Shown here: one piece after another, positions 1 through 9,779 of the stretch
How the letters are laid out: the number at the start of each line of letters is the position of its first letter
How positions within the stretch are numbered: position 1 is the first letter of the stretch
Assembly (NCBI RefSeq): GCF_027925025.1
Contig: NZ_AP027058.1
Coordinates: forward strand, 558,001-622,000
Origin: Limnohabitans sp. MORI2
GTDB lineage: Bacteria > Pseudomonadota > Gammaproteobacteria > Burkholderiales > Burkholderiaceae_C
Direction of reading: 5' to 3'
DNA length: 64,000 nucleotides
Made by a program: the position numbers and the translations under genes
The notes under the pieces: model-generated
The model's input: the letters and a program-made list of their open reading frames with translations, nothing else
Told to the model about the DNA's origin: nothing
Database searches by the model: none

Positions 1-198
1 GGACAACAACAGCAACAAACCAATGCGCATGAACATGGCCATGAACAAACCGATGCGACGTGCCAGCTCACGTTTTTCAGGTGGCAGCTTGTCCACCAAG
101 ATGGAAATAAAGATGATGTTGTCAATGCCCAGCACCAGCTCTAAGGCGGTGAGCGTGGCAAAAGCAATCCACGTTTGTGGGTCAGCCAAGAGTTCCAT
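1..198 (-). CDS. TerC family integral membrane protein (N-terminal part, cut by window edge)
   Basis: Only the first 66 codons lie in the window; the frame runs off its left edge. The protein starts MELLADPQTWIAFATLTALE and continues with VLGIDNIIFISILVDKLP, the acidic first-membrane-helix signature of the TerC/YjbE/YoaE family (ELVLGIDN with conserved Glu and Asp), then ARRIGLFMAMFMRIGLLLLL, a second helix. Family members are multi-pass inner-membrane proteins linked to metal (manganese) export or tellurite resistance. The ATG at 198 is chosen because the signature sits at the usual distance from it. The subfamily cannot be told from this fragment. Confidence 0.85.
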   Translation of the reverse strand, partial: MELLADPQTWIAFATLTALELVLGIDNIIFISILVDKLPPEKRELARRIGLFMAMFMRIGLLLLLS

Positions 199-275
199 GG
201 GGTACTTTCTTATTCAGATGAGCCCCATGGTAGCGAGCGCATAAAAGTCCACAAACTGTGGGCTTTTAGCTTGGC

Positions 276-1055
276 TTATTGGTTCTTGAAAGCAGCCGGG
301 CGCTTGTTGACGAAGGCATCCATGCCTTCTTTTTGGTCGGCGGTGGCAAACAGCGCGTGGAACATGCGACGCTCAAACATCACGCCATCAGAGAGCGTGC
401 CTTCAAAAGCACGGTTGACCGACTCTTTGGCGGCCATGGCAGCAATTTGCGAGAAGCTGCAAATGGCCAAGGCGGCGCCCAAAGTTTCTTCCATCAGTTT
501 GTCCAGTGGCACCACGCGGCTGACCAAGCCTGAACGCTCGGCTTCGACCGCATCCATCATGCGACCGGTGAGCGCCATGTCCATCGCTTTGGATTTACCC
601 ACCGCGCGTGGCAAACGCTGTGTACCACCTGCACCTGGGATGACGCCGAGTTTGATTTCGGGTTGGCCAAACTTGGCGTTGTCAGCGGCGATGATGAAGT
701 CGCACATCATGGCCAGCTCGCAGCCACCGCCCAAGGCAAAGCCGCTCACGGCCGCGATGACGGGTTTGCGAATGGTGCGAATGGTTTCCCAGTCGCGGGT
801 GATGTAGTCGTTCTTGTACACATCGGCAAAGCTGTAGGTGGCCATGGCGCCAATGTCGGCACCTGCGGCAAAGGCTTTCTCGCTGCCGGTGATGACCATG
901 CAACCGATGGCTTCGTCAGCATCAAAGGCCTTGAGGGCTTGGCCCAGTTCAATCATCAGACCGGCGTTGAGCGCATTGAGCTGCTTAGGGCGGTGCAAGG
1001 TGATGACGCCCACTTTGTCGGCTTCGGTGTGGACGGTGATGAATTCGTAGCTCAT
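276..1055 (-). CDS. Enoyl-CoA hydratase
   Basis: A 259-residue crotonase-fold enzyme that would add water to 2-enoyl-CoA in fatty-acid or aromatic-acid beta-oxidation. Full family length. The CoA/oxyanion-hole segment AAGADI is at about 63-68 and GGGCELAM at 109-116; the two catalytic glutamates expected for true hydratases are visible as E113 (GGGCEL) and E133 (GQPEIKLG), followed by the [12 protein letters not shown] signature at 139-150. Both acids being present argues for hydratase rather than isomerase or dehalogenase. It stands alone, with 49 bases to the next gene, so the exact pathway (PaaF-like or short-chain FadB1-like) is not shown by context. Confidence 0.93.
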   Translation of the reverse strand: MSYEFITVHTEADKVGVITLHRPKQLNALNAGLMIELGQALKAFDADEAIGCMVITGSEKAFAAGADIGAMATYSFADVYKNDYITRDWETIRTIRKPVIAAVSGFALGGGCELAMMCDFIIAADNAKFGQPEIKLGVIPGAGGTQRLPRAVGKSKAMDMALTGRMMDAVEAERSGLVSRVVPLDKLMEETLGAALAICSFSQIAAMAAKESVNRAFEGTLSDGVMFERRMFHALFATADQKEGMDAFVNKRPAAFKNQ

Positions 1056-1104
1056 GTGGTGGCTCCCAAAAATGTGAAATGTGTTTTGAAAATTCTTATC
1101 CCAA

Positions 1105-2910
1105 CTATAGGCCTAGCCAGCGGCCCACGAGTTTGGGGTTGTCCTGCATGAGACGCCAGGTGCTGTTGGTTTTGGTGTCGGGCAATGTGAGGCTCAAGCG
1201 CAGCAATTGGCGGTCACGACTGACGAGGGCAGTTACTTTTTTTGCACTGCCTGCGTACAGAGATAAGTCGTCGAGTTTTTTCAGTCGCCAAGCGGAGGGT
1301 GATTTGCCTGCTACCTCAACGCCCAACCATTCATCGCCAGGTGCAAAGCCCGCTTTGTGTGCTGCACCGCCGTTGAGCACGGTTTTGATTTGCACGCTGT
1401 GGTCTTCGGTCACGCGCAGGCCCAAGCGCTGCACCAGTTGCGCAGGCTCGTGCTTCACTTGCACGCCGTGTGCGGCAAGGAGTTTTTCTAACGGCAAGTC
1501 GCGTGTGCCGTGCACCCATGCTTTGAATTCAGCAGCCCACGAGCGGCTCGTGAGCTCTTTGAGCACGGTCAGCACATCGGCCTCGGTCATGGGGCCGTCG
1601 TGTTTTCCAGTGCAGCAACGTGCCCACAAGGCACGCATCACATCGTCCAGCGACACGCTGTGGTTTTTCACGCCATGCTGGCGCAGGCTTAGGTCTAGGC
1701 ACAAGGCCACCAGTGCGCCCTTGGTGTAGTAGCTCACGGTGAGGTTGGGGCTGTTGGCGTCTTGGCGGTAGTACTTGGTCCACGCCTCAAAGCTCGACTG
1801 CGCCACGCTGTGCACCTCACGTCCGGGCGTTTGCAACACTTGGTTGATAGTTTTGTTGAGCAGCTTCAGATACTGCGCATCATCAATCAGCCCAGCGCGA
1901 CGCAGCAGCAAGTCGTCATAGTAGCTGGTGAAGCCTTCAAAGAACCACAGCAGCTCGGTGTAGTTCTCTTGGCGGTAGTCGTAACGCGCAAACTCAGCAG
2001 GGCGCAAGCGCTTGACATTCCATGTGTGGAAATACTCATGGCTGATAAGGCCCAGCAATGTGGTGTAGCCCTCGCTTGGCTTGCCATCGTCCAAGCGTGG
2101 CAAGTCCGCGCGGTTGCAAATGAGGGCGGTGGAGTTGCTGTGCTCTAAGCCGCCATAACCATCGGCCACGGCGTTGAGCATGAACACGTAGTTTTTGTGG
2201 GGCGTGGCTGAGCGTTTGTTGCCATGCCAAAAACGAATGGCAGTTTCGCAAATCTTTTGGCTGTCGCGCAGCAAGCGCTCGCCGTCAAACGCGGGCGTGG
2301 TACCCGCCACCACAAAGCGATGTTCAATGCCGCAGGCTTTGAAGCTACCGCTCCAAAACGTGCCCATCTCCACGGGGCAGTCCACCAACTCGTCGTAGTT
2401 GGCAGCCACATAAGTGCCAAAACCTTGACGGTCAATCTTGACGGGTGTCAGGCCGGTGGCGACTTGCCACTTGGCAGGCGCAGCGTTGGTGTGGCGCTTG
2501 TCTACCGCCGCATTGAATGATTCAGCAACGAGTTCGAGCTGATGCGGTACATCGGCCAAACCTTCAGCTTGCAAGCACAAACTCGTGCCATTGAAAAAAC
2601 CGCGCTGCGCACTCAGCCACGCTGTGCGCACGGAATCGTCGTGCGCGTGCACTTGGTAATGCAGCGTGAGCGGTTTGTCTGCCTCGCAGTCAACTGACCA
2701 AGTGGCTTTGTCTAGCTGATGTACAGCGACATGGCGCTTACCTTGGCGTGCGCTGATGCCCGTAATTTGCTTGGCAAACTCGCGCACCATGTAGCTGCCG
2801 GCAATCCACACGGGTAACGACACGCGTTGGTTCGCAGTAGGGTGTGCGATGGTGAGCGTCACGCCATACAAATGGGCGTGCAGGTCGGCGGCTTCAATGC
2901 GGTAATGCAT
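1105..2910 (-). CDS. M61 family glycyl-aminopeptidase-like metalloprotease with PDZ domain
   Basis: A 601-residue protein of the M61 peptidase family. The zinc motif [14 protein letters not shown] lies at about 291-304 (HExxH, with the family's downstream W-N-V-K-R-L-R-P block), preceded by GGLEHSNS and followed by a glutamate-rich [14 protein letters not shown] that should supply the third zinc ligand. The N-terminal 160 residues form the beta-rich M61 domain; a PDZ domain ([17 protein letters not shown]) lies near 500-560. No signal peptide is seen, so it is probably cytoplasmic. The start at 2910 ([16 protein letters not shown]) was preferred over a start 33 bases upstream because it avoids overlapping the preceding gene, which ends at 2916. 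Confidence 0.9.
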   Translation of the reverse strand: MHYRIEAADLHAHLYGVTLTIAHPTANQRVSLPVWIAGSYMVREFAKQITGISARQGKRHVAVHQLDKATWSVDCEADKPLTLHYQVHAHDDSVRTAWLSAQRGFFNGTSLCLQAEGLADVPHQLELVAESFNAAVDKRHTNAAPAKWQVATGLTPVKIDRQGFGTYVAANYDELVDCPVEMGTFWSGSFKACGIEHRFVVAGTTPAFDGERLLRDSQKICETAIRFWHGNKRSATPHKNYVFMLNAVADGYGGLEHSNSTALICNRADLPRLDDGKPSEGYTTLLGLISHEYFHTWNVKRLRPAEFARYDYRQENYTELLWFFEGFTSYYDDLLLRRAGLIDDAQYLKLLNKTINQVLQTPGREVHSVAQSSFEAWTKYYRQDANSPNLTVSYYTKGALVALCLDLSLRQHGVKNHSVSLDDVMRALWARCCTGKHDGPMTEADVLTVLKELTSRSWAAEFKAWVHGTRDLPLEKLLAAHGVQVKHEPAQLVQRLGLRVTEDHSVQIKTVLNGGAAHKAGFAPGDEWLGVEVAGKSPSAWRLKKLDDLSLYAGSAKKVTALVSRDRQLLRLSLTLPDTKTNSTWRLMQDNPKLVGRWLGL

Positions 2911-2915
2911 GGTTT

Positions 2916-3368
2916 TTAAGTTGCAGCAGCGCCGAGCAAACAAGCCAAGGTGGACACCACGGTCAAGCGAAAACGCATGGTCATCCAGTCACGCAAACCT
3001 GCTTCGGGCCAAGTTTTGCGGTCGACCAAATAGCAAGCGATCAAGAGCAGGGCCAGCAAAGGCAAGCCAGCATACGCAGGCATGATGACCGCGATCCACG
3101 ACACCAGTGAAGGCACCACGCCCCACACCATGTGCAGTTTGCGTTGCGGTGCGTTGTGACGCAGACCAATGCCCCAGTGGATGCCGCCTAGAAACGATGC
3201 AATGGTTGCACCGTAAGCACTCAGTGCAATGGCCACGTATGGATGCGCCTCTGGGGTGACGATCCACATGAACAGCGCCAACACCACGAAGGGAATGAGG
3301 CCTGCGTAGCCCAAGCGTCGAATCAGTTGACCCGCATCGCTGTCGGGGGTAATCGGTGTGTGAACCAT
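2916..3368 (-). CDS. DUF3429 family membrane protein
   Basis: A 150-residue integral membrane protein with about four to five hydrophobic segments, starting MVHTPITPDSDAGQLIRRLG and containing FLGGIHWGIGLRH, the glycine/histidine block typical of DUF3429 proteins. No biochemical role is established for the family. It lies between dsbC (31 bases upstream) and the M61 peptidase (5 bases downstream), so the three are probably co-transcribed. A longer frame starting at 3446 would overlap dsbC; the ATG at 3368 avoids that and agrees with the usual family start. Confidence 0.8.
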   Translation of the reverse strand: MVHTPITPDSDAGQLIRRLGYAGLIPFVVLALFMWIVTPEAHPYVAIALSAYGATIASFLGGIHWGIGLRHNAPQRKLHMVWGVVPSLVSWIAVIMPAYAGLPLLALLLIACYLVDRKTWPEAGLRDWMTMRFRLTVVSTLACLLGAAAT

Positions 3369-3399
3369 GGCGAACTCGTTTCTTGGTGATTGGCTTGGA

Positions 3400-4125
3400 T
3401 TATTTGCTTGCTTCAGCCAGCAAGCGTTCAATTTTGCTGCTGTCAATTGCGCCGGGCACGCGGGTGCCGTCTTGTGCGATCAGTGTGGGCGTGCCCGTGA
3501 TTTTGTATTTGCGACCGAAGTCTAAGTTGCGGTCAATCGCCGCAGTGTTGCATTGCGCAGCGGCAGGTGCCACGTCTTTTTGCATCATGTCTTTCCAAGC
3601 GGAGGCTGGGTCTTTGGCGCACCACACATTGCGTGATTTTTCAACCGAACTTGGGCCGAGCACCGGCATCAAAAACAAATACACCGTCACGTTGTCGACC
3701 TTCGCCAAGTCGCGCTCGAAGCGCTTGCAGTAGCCGCAGTTGGGGTCTTCAAATACAGCGAGTTTGCGTTTGCCGTTGCCATGCACGATGGTGATGGCGT
3801 CTTTCAGTGGCAAGGCACTGAAATCAATGGCACTCAGTTTGGCTTCGCGTTCTTCAGTGATGTTGCGTTTGCTCTTGGTGTCAATCAAGTTGCCTTGAAT
3901 GAGGTAATTGCCCGCAGCGTCGCTGTAGTAAATCTCGTTGGTGCTTAGGCGCAGCTCGTAAATGCCAGCCAAAGGCGTGGGCGTGATTTCTTCAATCTTG
4001 GGGATTTGCGGAATACGCTCGCTCAGATTTTTGCGAATGGTGGCTTCGTGGCCTTGGGCCATGGCGCTGGAAAAGCTGAGTGCCATCAAGGCGGTGGCAG
4101 CGAATGCGCGGAGGGTGTGTTGCAT
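3400..4125 (-). CDS. dsbC: Thiol:disulfide isomerase DsbC
   Basis: A 241-residue periplasmic protein. It has a clear signal peptide (MQHTLRAFAATALMALSFSS, cleavage after AMA-QG), an N-terminal dimerisation domain (about 25-85), a linker, and a thioredoxin-fold domain with the redox motif FEDPNCGYCKRFE (C130-G-Y-C133). This Cys-Gly-Tyr-Cys is the DsbC-type active site, which reshuffles wrong disulfides and is kept reduced by DsbD. Length and domain order fit DsbC/DsbG. It is the first gene of the dsbC-DUF3429-M61 run. Confidence 0.93.
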   Translation of the reverse strand: MQHTLRAFAATALMALSFSSAMAQGHEATIRKNLSERIPQIPKIEEITPTPLAGIYELRLSTNEIYYSDAAGNYLIQGNLIDTKSKRNITEEREAKLSAIDFSALPLKDAITIVHGNGKRKLAVFEDPNCGYCKRFERDLAKVDNVTVYLFLMPVLGPSSVEKSRNVWCAKDPASAWKDMMQKDVAPAAAQCNTAAIDRNLDFGRKYKITGTPTLIAQDGTRVPGAIDSSKIERLLAEASK

Positions 4126-4164
4126 GTGTAGCTTCGTTTCAAAAAATGTGTGCGATGAATGCCA

Positions 4165-5286
4165 TTAGCCCATGGCTTGCTGCATTGCCCATGCCTTCAC
4201 AGGTGCGAGGTTGTTGAACCCATTCATGCCCCAGTTGCGCAGCGCTTGCACGCCGGTGTTGGGGTGGGCGAACAGGCGTTGCAAGCCATCGCAAGCGAGC
4301 CATGTGGGCACCATGTCAGCTTTGCGTGCGCGTTCGTAGCGACGCAAAAAGTAGCGGTCTCCCACACTGCGCCAGTAGTCTTTGGCTTCGCGGGCTTTCA
4401 GCACATTTGCCAGCTCGGCGACATCGGCCAAGCCGAGGTTGAGGCCAAGGCCCGCTAGGGGGTGGATGTTGTGCGCCGCATCGCCCGCCAATGCCCAAGC
4501 GCTGCCGTCGACAAAGTTGCCTGTCCAGCGGTCGGCGCAGGCCAATTGCAGCGGCCACATGGCGCGTTCGCTGGTGAGCTCAATTTGGCCAAGCACCCCG
4601 TTGCTGGCGTTCTCAAGCGCAATGCCAAACGCATCGGCGCTCAAGGCCAGCATGTCTTTGGCACGGTCTGGGGGCAGCGACCACACCAAGCTCGCGGTGT
4701 CGCCCTGCGCGCCGCCCAAGGGTAGCAGCGCCAAAATTTCTAAGCCCTGTGCGCCGTGGTGAAACCATTGCAGCGCTTGCTGGCGGTGCGGCGTGCTGCA
4801 ACGCACGCGGGCGGCCACGGCGTGTTGTTGGTAGGGCAGCACTTCAAAGTTCACCCCCAGCTCGGCGCGGGTGGCGCTGGCGCGGCCTTCGCACACCACC
4901 GTCAAGGCTGCAGGTTCGGGGGCGGTCAGCAGCGTAATTTCAGCTTGGTAACGCACAGCTTCAGCCAACTGGGCTTCGAGCACGGGCACGTCCACAATCC
5001 AAGTCAGACCCTCGGGCGTGGGGCTTTCAAAGTGGGTAAAACCGCCATCGTCGCCCCACACACGCATGTGCTGCACGGGGGTGGCGTGCAAGGTGTCGGG
5101 CCAGCAACGAAGTTCTGAGAGTAAGTCGCGAGAAGCGCTGTTGAGTGAGTAAGCCCTAACGTCTTCCGTGGTTTTAGGTGGTGAAGTGACCAAGCCCACA
5201 CGCAGTTTTTGGCGGGCCAGCAGCAGGGCCAAGGTGCGTCCCACCATGCCATCGCCACGAATACAAACGTCCAGTTTTTGAGCCAT
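4165..5286 (-). CDS. UbiH/UbiF/VisC-type FAD-dependent hydroxylase
   Basis: A 373-residue flavin monooxygenase of the ubiquinone-biosynthesis hydroxylase family. It opens with the Rossmann motif DVCIRGDGMVGRTLALLLA and later carries the second FAD motif GDAAHNIHPLAGLGLNLG, highly typical of UbiH/UbiF/UbiI proteins that hydroxylate the quinone ring using NADPH and oxygen. The start MAQKLDVCI at 5286 was chosen because the FAD motif must be close to the N-terminus; the open frame runs about 100 codons further but that part looks non-coding. It is divergent from the MOSC gene with 33 bases between starts. Which ring position it hydroxylates cannot be told. Confidence 0.9.
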   Translation of the reverse strand: MAQKLDVCIRGDGMVGRTLALLLARQKLRVGLVTSPPKTTEDVRAYSLNSASRDLLSELRCWPDTLHATPVQHMRVWGDDGGFTHFESPTPEGLTWIVDVPVLEAQLAEAVRYQAEITLLTAPEPAALTVVCEGRASATRAELGVNFEVLPYQQHAVAARVRCSTPHRQQALQWFHHGAQGLEILALLPLGGAQGDTASLVWSLPPDRAKDMLALSADAFGIALENASNGVLGQIELTSERAMWPLQLACADRWTGNFVDGSAWALAGDAAHNIHPLAGLGLNLGLADVAELANVLKAREAKDYWRSVGDRYFLRRYERARKADMVPTWLACDGLQRLFAHPNTGVQALRNWGMNGFNNLAPVKAWAMQQAMG

Positions 5287-5319
5287 GAAGTCGATTGTAG
5301 GAGGGCGGCACAATGCCGC

Positions 5320-6267
5320 ATGACATCCAGCTTTCAGCCCCTCACTTCGCAAGCCGAATTCCAGGCCCGCATTGCCGCTTTGTGGGTGTTTCCCATCAAG
5401 TCGTGTGCAGGCATTTCGCTGCAGCAGGCAGTGCTCACATCGACGGGCTTGGCCTATGACCGTGCCTGGATGGTGGTGGACAGCGAGGGAGAGATGGTGA
5501 CCCAACGCGAACTGCCACGCATGGCCTTGGTTCAGCCAGAGCTGGTGCAAGCAAACGGGCGCGTCAGCGAACTGGTGCTCCGTGCACACGGCATGGCCGC
5601 ATTGCATTTGGCGATTGCAGCTGAGGCGACGGCCTCACCCTGCCCAGTGCGTGTGTGGAACGACGAGGTTCCCGCCTTCGACATGGGGCCCGCTGTGGCG
5701 CAATGGTTGACCGATTTTTTAGGCAGCAGTTTGGGGTCGTTGCGTCTGGTACGTTTCGATGCCAACCATCAGCGCCTAAGCAGCTCGCAGTGGACCCAAG
5801 GTGAGCTTGCATTCAACCAGTTTAGCGATGGCTTTCCTGTGTTGGTGGCCAGCACAGCGTCGTTAGATGAACTCAACACCCGCTTGCAAGCCAAGGGTGA
5901 AGCGACTGTAGACATGCGCCGCTTTCGCGCCAATGTGGTGTTGGGTGACAGCGATGCACCACACGCGCAAGCGGTGTTGCCACACGATGAAGACCGCATT
6001 GGTACTGTCACGATTCACACGCAACCTGATGGCCAGCGTGAATTTGTGCAGCTCAAACCTGTGAAGCCGTGTCCGCGTTGCCCCATCCCCAACATCGACC
6101 CCGACTCAGCGCAAACACATCCGGCAGTCAATGATGCCTTGCAGGCCTATCGCCAAGACCCACGCGTCAACGGTGCATTGACGTTTGGCATGAACTGCAT
6201 ACCCACGGCAGGCGTGGGGCATGTGCTGCGTGTCGGCCAGCGCGTCAGTGCCGATTGGACGTTTTGA
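5320..6267 (+). CDS. MOSC domain protein (molybdenum-cofactor sulfurase C-terminal family)
   Basis: A 315-residue protein with an N-terminal MOSC_N beta-barrel (ALWVFPIKSCAGISLQQA near residue 20, then YDRAWMVVD) and a C-terminal MOSC domain carrying KPCPRCPIPNIDPD, the conserved cysteine block of the YcbX/MARC group. Family members bind molybdenum cofactor; YcbX and MARC reduce N-hydroxylated compounds, others move sulfur onto Moco. No ferredoxin domain is fused at the C-terminus, unlike E. coli YcbX. The ATG at 5320 (MTSSFQPL) was taken because the longer frame overlaps the divergent ubiH-like gene. Confidence 0.88.
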   Translation: MTSSFQPLTSQAEFQARIAALWVFPIKSCAGISLQQAVLTSTGLAYDRAWMVVDSEGEMVTQRELPRMALVQPELVQANGRVSELVLRAHGMAALHLAIAAEATASPCPVRVWNDEVPAFDMGPAVAQWLTDFLGSSLGSLRLVRFDANHQRLSSSQWTQGELAFNQFSDGFPVLVASTASLDELNTRLQAKGEATVDMRRFRANVVLGDSDAPHAQAVLPHDEDRIGTVTIHTQPDGQREFVQLKPVKPCPRCPIPNIDPDSAQTHPAVNDALQAYRQDPRVNGALTFGMNCIPTAGVGHVLRVGQRVSADWTF

Positions 6268-6675
6268 TCAATGCCCAGGGTTGGGTGCCACAGGCCGCAC
6301 CACCTCGCGCAAAATGCCGCCACTTTGCACGCTGCCTGTGCTCGTGCCTTCGTTGCGTACGCGGGCTTCGCAGGCCTCGCGGTCTTCACCTTTGAACACG
6401 CGGCAGCGTTTGAGTTGGTTCTTTTCAAACAAGTTTGCGGTGGTGTCGCTCAGCAGGTTGCGCTTGGCTTCGGCCAAAGCGTTGCGTGCCTCTAGGCGGC
6501 AAGCGACCAGGTCTTGTGTGGCTTGCTGCGCTTCGCATTCGGCGAGGTCTTGTTGGTAACGGGCTTGAAGTTCGTTGTGAGGCGTCGCCTCGGTTTGGGC
6601 TTGTGCGCCCAAGCTCAAGCAGGCGCTCAGCAGCGCGTGCGCTGCCAAAAATGCGTAACGGTGTGCGTGATTCAT
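6268..6675 (-). CDS. Small secreted protein of unknown function
   Basis: A 135-residue protein starting [20 protein letters not shown] with a plausible Sec signal peptide ending near GAQA-QTEA. The mature part is hydrophilic, alanine- and glutamate-rich and probably helical, with four cysteines ([29 protein letters not shown]) that could form two disulfides. I do not recognise a family. It ends directly against the MOSC gene (convergent, no gap) and its start lies 62 bases from ychF, in the opposite direction. An in-frame TTG 12 bases further upstream is possible but has no advantage. Confidence 0.65.
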   Translation of the reverse strand: MNHAHRYAFLAAHALLSACLSLGAQAQTEATPHNELQARYQQDLAECEAQQATQDLVACRLEARNALAEAKRNLLSDTTANLFEKNQLKRCRVFKGEDREACEARVRNEGTSTGSVQSGGILREVVRPVAPNPGH

Positions 6676-6737
6676 CGTGGTGTCCAAGGCGATTAAGCCG
6701 CCTCATTACAATCTACACCAATTACAAGGATATTTTT

Positions 6738-7829
6738 ATGAGTTTGAAATGCGGCATCGTGGGTTTGCCCAACGTTGGCAAATCCACCCTGTTCAACGCC
6801 CTGACCAAAGCGGGCATCGCGGCTGAGAATTACCCCTTCTGCACCATCGAGCCCAACACCGGCGTGGTCGAAGTGCCTGACCCACGTTTGGCTCAGTTGG
6901 CTGAAATCATCACGCCAGAGCGCATCGTGCCCGCCATTGTGGAATTTGTGGACATTGCTGGCCTGGTGGCCGGTGCCAGCACAGGCGAAGGCTTGGGCAA
7001 CAAGTTCTTGGCCCACATCCGCGAGACCGACGCCATCGTTAACGTGGTGCGTTGCTTTGAAGACCCCAACGTGATTCACGTGGCCAACAAGGTCGACCCG
7101 ATTGCCGACATCGAAGTGATTCAAACCGAGCTGTGCTTGGCCGACTTGGCTTCGGTGGAAAAAGCCATTCACCGCGTTAACAAAATTGCCCGCTCGGGCG
7201 ACAAAGAAGCTGCCAAGCAATTGGCGATTTTGGAAAAGTGCCAAGCCGCACTGAACGACACTAAGCCCGTGCGCACCATCGACTTCAGCAAAGAAGAGCG
7301 CGCCGAGCTCAAGCAGTTTTTCCTCATCACCGCCAAGCCCGCCATGTTCGTGGCCAACGTGTCGGAAGACGGCTTCGAGAACAACCCCTTCCTCGACCGC
7401 CTCAAAGCCTTTGCCCAAGCGCAAAACGCACCCGTGGTGGCCATCTGCGCCAAGATCGAAGCCGAGTTGTCCGAGATGGACGACGCTGACCGCTTGGAAT
7501 TCCTCAAAGAGTTGGGCCAGGACGAGCCCGGCCTGAACCGCCTGATCCGCGCTGCTTACGACCTGCTGGGCCTGCAAACCTACTTCACCGCAGGTGTGAA
7601 GGAAGTGCGCGCCTGGACCATCCGCAAAGGCGACACCGGCCCGCAAGCCGCAGGTGTGATTCACACTGACTTTGAAAAAGGCTACATTCGCGCCCAAACC
7701 ATTTCGTTTGACGACTTCATCGCCTTCAAGGGTGAGCAAGGCGCCAAAGACGCAGGCAAGATGCGTGCTGAAGGCAAGGAATACGTGGTGAAAGACGGCG
7801 ACGTGATGAACTTCTTGTTCTCGTCTTAA
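6738..7829 (+). CDS. ychF: Redox-regulated ATPase YchF (Obg-family)
   Basis: A 363-residue P-loop NTPase, exactly the usual YchF length. It has the Walker [10 protein letters not shown] at about 8-16, the switch region [14 protein letters not shown], and, in place of the GTP-specifying NKxD, NVSE (in [11 protein letters not shown]), which explains why YchF prefers ATP. The C-terminal TGS domain ([18 protein letters not shown] onward) is complete. Family knowledge: it binds ribosomes and affects translation fidelity and oxidative-stress responses. The ATG at 6738 starts [23 protein letters not shown]-like hexamers lie upstream in 6705-6730. A strong terminator follows. Confidence 0.97.
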   Translation: MSLKCGIVGLPNVGKSTLFNALTKAGIAAENYPFCTIEPNTGVVEVPDPRLAQLAEIITPERIVPAIVEFVDIAGLVAGASTGEGLGNKFLAHIRETDAIVNVVRCFEDPNVIHVANKVDPIADIEVIQTELCLADLASVEKAIHRVNKIARSGDKEAAKQLAILEKCQAALNDTKPVRTIDFSKEERAELKQFFLITAKPAMFVANVSEDGFENNPFLDRLKAFAQAQNAPVVAICAKIEAELSEMDDADRLEFLKELGQDEPGLNRLIRAAYDLLGLQTYFTAGVKEVRAWTIRKGDTGPQAAGVIHTDFEKGYIRAQTISFDDFIAFKGEQGAKDAGKMRAEGKEYVVKDGDVMNFLFSS

Positions 7830-7851
7830 GTCACTGCTTTGCAGCAAAGAG

Positions 7852-7877
7852 AAAGCCGCTCAGTGAGCGGCTTTTTT
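7852..7877 (+). terminator. Rho-independent terminator after ychF
   Basis: AAAGCCGCT, loop CAGTG, AGCGGCTTT and a run of T. Nine perfect base pairs with a five-base loop, starting 22 bases after the ychF stop. It may also end the convergent gene at 7881, because the stem begins with A residues on the other strand. Confidence 0.9.
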
Positions 7878-7880
7878 GTT

Positions 7881-8360
7881 TCAGTTTGGAAACACCCAAA
7901 TCAACCCCGCCGTCATCACCACATACCGCGCAAACTTACCCACCGCCATGTAGGCCACACATGGCCAAAAGGGCAGGCGCAGCCAGCCGGCCACGGCGCA
8001 CAGGGGGTCGCCCACGCCGGGTAGCCAGCTCAGCAAGCAAGCCTTTGGCCCCAAGGCGTGCAGCCAGCGCAGGGCACGGGCTTCGTGGCCTGTGGTTTCT
8101 GTGTGGCGTACTTTGTCGCTCAGCACATGGGCTTCGTAGCCCATCCACCAACTGATAGCACCGCCCATGGTGTTGCCCACGGTGGCCACCAGTACGGCGG
8201 GCCAAAACAGTTCGGGGTTGAGTTTGACCAAGCCAAACACCACGGGCTCGGAGCCCATGGGCAGCAAGGTGGCCGAGACCAGCGACACCACAAACACGGT
8301 ACTCAGGCCGTATTCGGGCAGGGCCAAGGCGGCGAGCACAGATTGCATCCAAATTTCCAT
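7881..8360 (-). CDS. YqaA family (DedA/SNARE-associated-like) membrane protein
   Basis: A 159-residue inner-membrane protein with about four hydrophobic segments. It carries the short DedA/YqaA-type features: FVVSLVSATLLPMGSEPVV near the N-terminus, a glycine-rich ATVGNTMGGAISWWMGY in the centre, and ALGPKACLLSWLPGVGDPLC, matching the G-x-P-x-G-D block of YqaA proteins. DedA relatives are linked to lipid scrambling and membrane homeostasis; the YqaA subgroup is uncharacterised. It ends in the ychF terminator region and faces ychF convergently. A start at the internal Met (MQSVLAALAL) is also possible. Confidence 0.85.
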   Translation of the reverse strand: MEIWMQSVLAALALPEYGLSTVFVVSLVSATLLPMGSEPVVFGLVKLNPELFWPAVLVATVGNTMGGAISWWMGYEAHVLSDKVRHTETTGHEARALRWLHALGPKACLLSWLPGVGDPLCAVAGWLRLPFWPCVAYMAVGKFARYVVMTAGLIWVFPN

Positions 8361-8504
8361 GTTCGCAGTGTAGTAAGCGCAGCTAGTAAATTAGCTCAAT
8401 TCTTCGCTAAGCCTTACAAAATCGTCATTTTCAGACCGCATGCTGAAATTTTGAGCAGGTACAATATCGCCTCCTTTTTAAGCACTCGGCACTTCTCCCT
8501 CCCC

Positions 8505-9539
8505 ATGCACATCGGTCAATACACACTGGCAAACAACCTGTTTGTCGCGCCGATGGCTGGCGTGACCGACCGGCCGTTTCGTATGTTGTGCAAACAGTTG
8601 GGCGCGGGTTATGCGGTGAGCGAGATGGTCACCTCGCGCAAAGACTTGTGGACCAGCCTCAAAACCTCACGCCGTGCCGACCACACGGGTGAGAGCGGCC
8701 CCATCGCCGTGCAAATTGCAGGCACCGATGCAGCCATGATGGCCGAGGCGGCGGTGTACAACATTGAGCGCGGTGCGCAAATCATCGACATCAACATGGG
8801 TTGCCCCGCCAAAAAGGTGTGCAACAAATGGGCTGGCTCGGCTCTCATGCAAGACGAGCCCTTGGCCCTGTCCATCGTGCAAGCCGTGGTCGACGCCGCG
8901 CGGCCCTACAACGTGCCCGTGACCTTGAAGATGCGTACCGGCTGGTGCGACACCCACAAAAACGCCGTGGCCTTGGCCCGTGCTGCTGAGAGTGCTGGCG
9001 TGCAAATGATCACCGTGCACGGCCGCACCCGCGAGCAAGGCTACAAAGGCTTGGCCGAGTACGACACCATCGCCGCCGTCAAACAAGCGGTGCGCGTGCC
9101 CGTGGTGGCCAATGGCGACATTGACTCACCCGAAAAAGCCCAAGAAGTTTTACAGCGCACCGGTGCAGACGCGCTGATGATTGGCCGTGCGGCGCAAGGC
9201 CGCCCTTGGATATTCCGTGAGATCGCGCACTACTTGGCGACGGGCGAGCACTTGGCCCCGCCCTTGGTGGCCGAGGTGCGCCGTTTGTTGCTGGCGCATT
9301 TGGACGAGCACTACGCCTTGTACGGCGAGCGCACCGGCGTGCGCAGTGCGCGCAAACACATTGGCTGGTACGTGCGCAGCTTGCCTGGTGGCGAAGCGTT
9401 TCGCCAGTTCATGAACACCTTAGAAGACAGCGCCTCGCAACACCGCGCCGTGGCTGCCTTTTTTGCCGACTTGGCCGAGCGTCACGAGCGCTTGCCCGAC
9501 CCTGTTTTATTAGAAGAACCTTTAGCTTTACATGAGTAA
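8505..9539 (+). CDS. dusB: tRNA-dihydrouridine synthase B
   Basis: A 344-residue FMN enzyme that reduces uridine to dihydrouridine in tRNA. The TIM-barrel start is NLFVAPMAGVTDRPFRMLC; the catalytic cysteine lies in DINMGCPAKKVCNKWAGSALM (first Cys), the tRNA/FMN motif TLKMRTGW and the VHGRTREQGY block follow, then VVANGDI and ADALMIGRAAQGRPWIF. The order and spacing match DusB. The ATG at 8505 (MHIGQYTLANNLF) is used; the frame upstream is not conserved-looking. Its last 8 bases overlap fis, the classic dusB-fis arrangement, here followed by purH. Confidence 0.96.
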   Translation: MHIGQYTLANNLFVAPMAGVTDRPFRMLCKQLGAGYAVSEMVTSRKDLWTSLKTSRRADHTGESGPIAVQIAGTDAAMMAEAAVYNIERGAQIIDINMGCPAKKVCNKWAGSALMQDEPLALSIVQAVVDAARPYNVPVTLKMRTGWCDTHKNAVALARAAESAGVQMITVHGRTREQGYKGLAEYDTIAAVKQAVRVPVVANGDIDSPEKAQEVLQRTGADALMIGRAAQGRPWIFREIAHYLATGEHLAPPLVAEVRRLLLAHLDEHYALYGERTGVRSARKHIGWYVRSLPGGEAFRQFMNTLEDSASQHRAVAAFFADLAERHERLPDPVLLEEPLALHE

Positions 9540-9768
9540 AAAACACATTGAAGAGGTGGTGCGTGACAGCCTCGAAACCTATTTCCGCGACCTGCGTGGC
9601 ATCGAGCCCGACAACCTGCACGACATGATGGTGCGTGTGGTTGAAAAACCGCTGCTCGAAGTGGTGATGCAGCACGCCGCCAACAACCAATCTCGCGCCG
9701 CCGAATGGCTGGGCCTGAACCGCAACACCCTGCGCAAAAAACTTCTCGAACACAAACTCATCAAATAA
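9532..9768 (+). CDS. fis: Fis family nucleoid-associated transcriptional regulator
   Basis: A 78-residue DNA-binding protein. The C-terminal helix-turn-helix [20 protein letters not shown] (about residues 51-70) is the Fis signature, and the N-terminal dimerisation helix ([15 protein letters not shown]) is present, although the protein is about 20 residues shorter than E. coli Fis and lacks the N-terminal beta-hairpin arms used for Hin/Gin invertase activation. It overlaps dusB by 8 bases and precedes purH by 11, so translation is probably coupled to dusB. Confidence 0.95.
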   Translation: MSKKHIEEVVRDSLETYFRDLRGIEPDNLHDMMVRVVEKPLLEVVMQHAANNQSRAAEWLGLNRNTLRKKLLEHKLIK

Positions 9769-9779
9769 GACTGCACCCC

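Noticed and set aside
6693..7847. A 384-codon minus-strand frame opposite ychF
   Set aside because: ychF is complete and conserved on the plus strand; the mirror frame runs past both of its ends only by chance.
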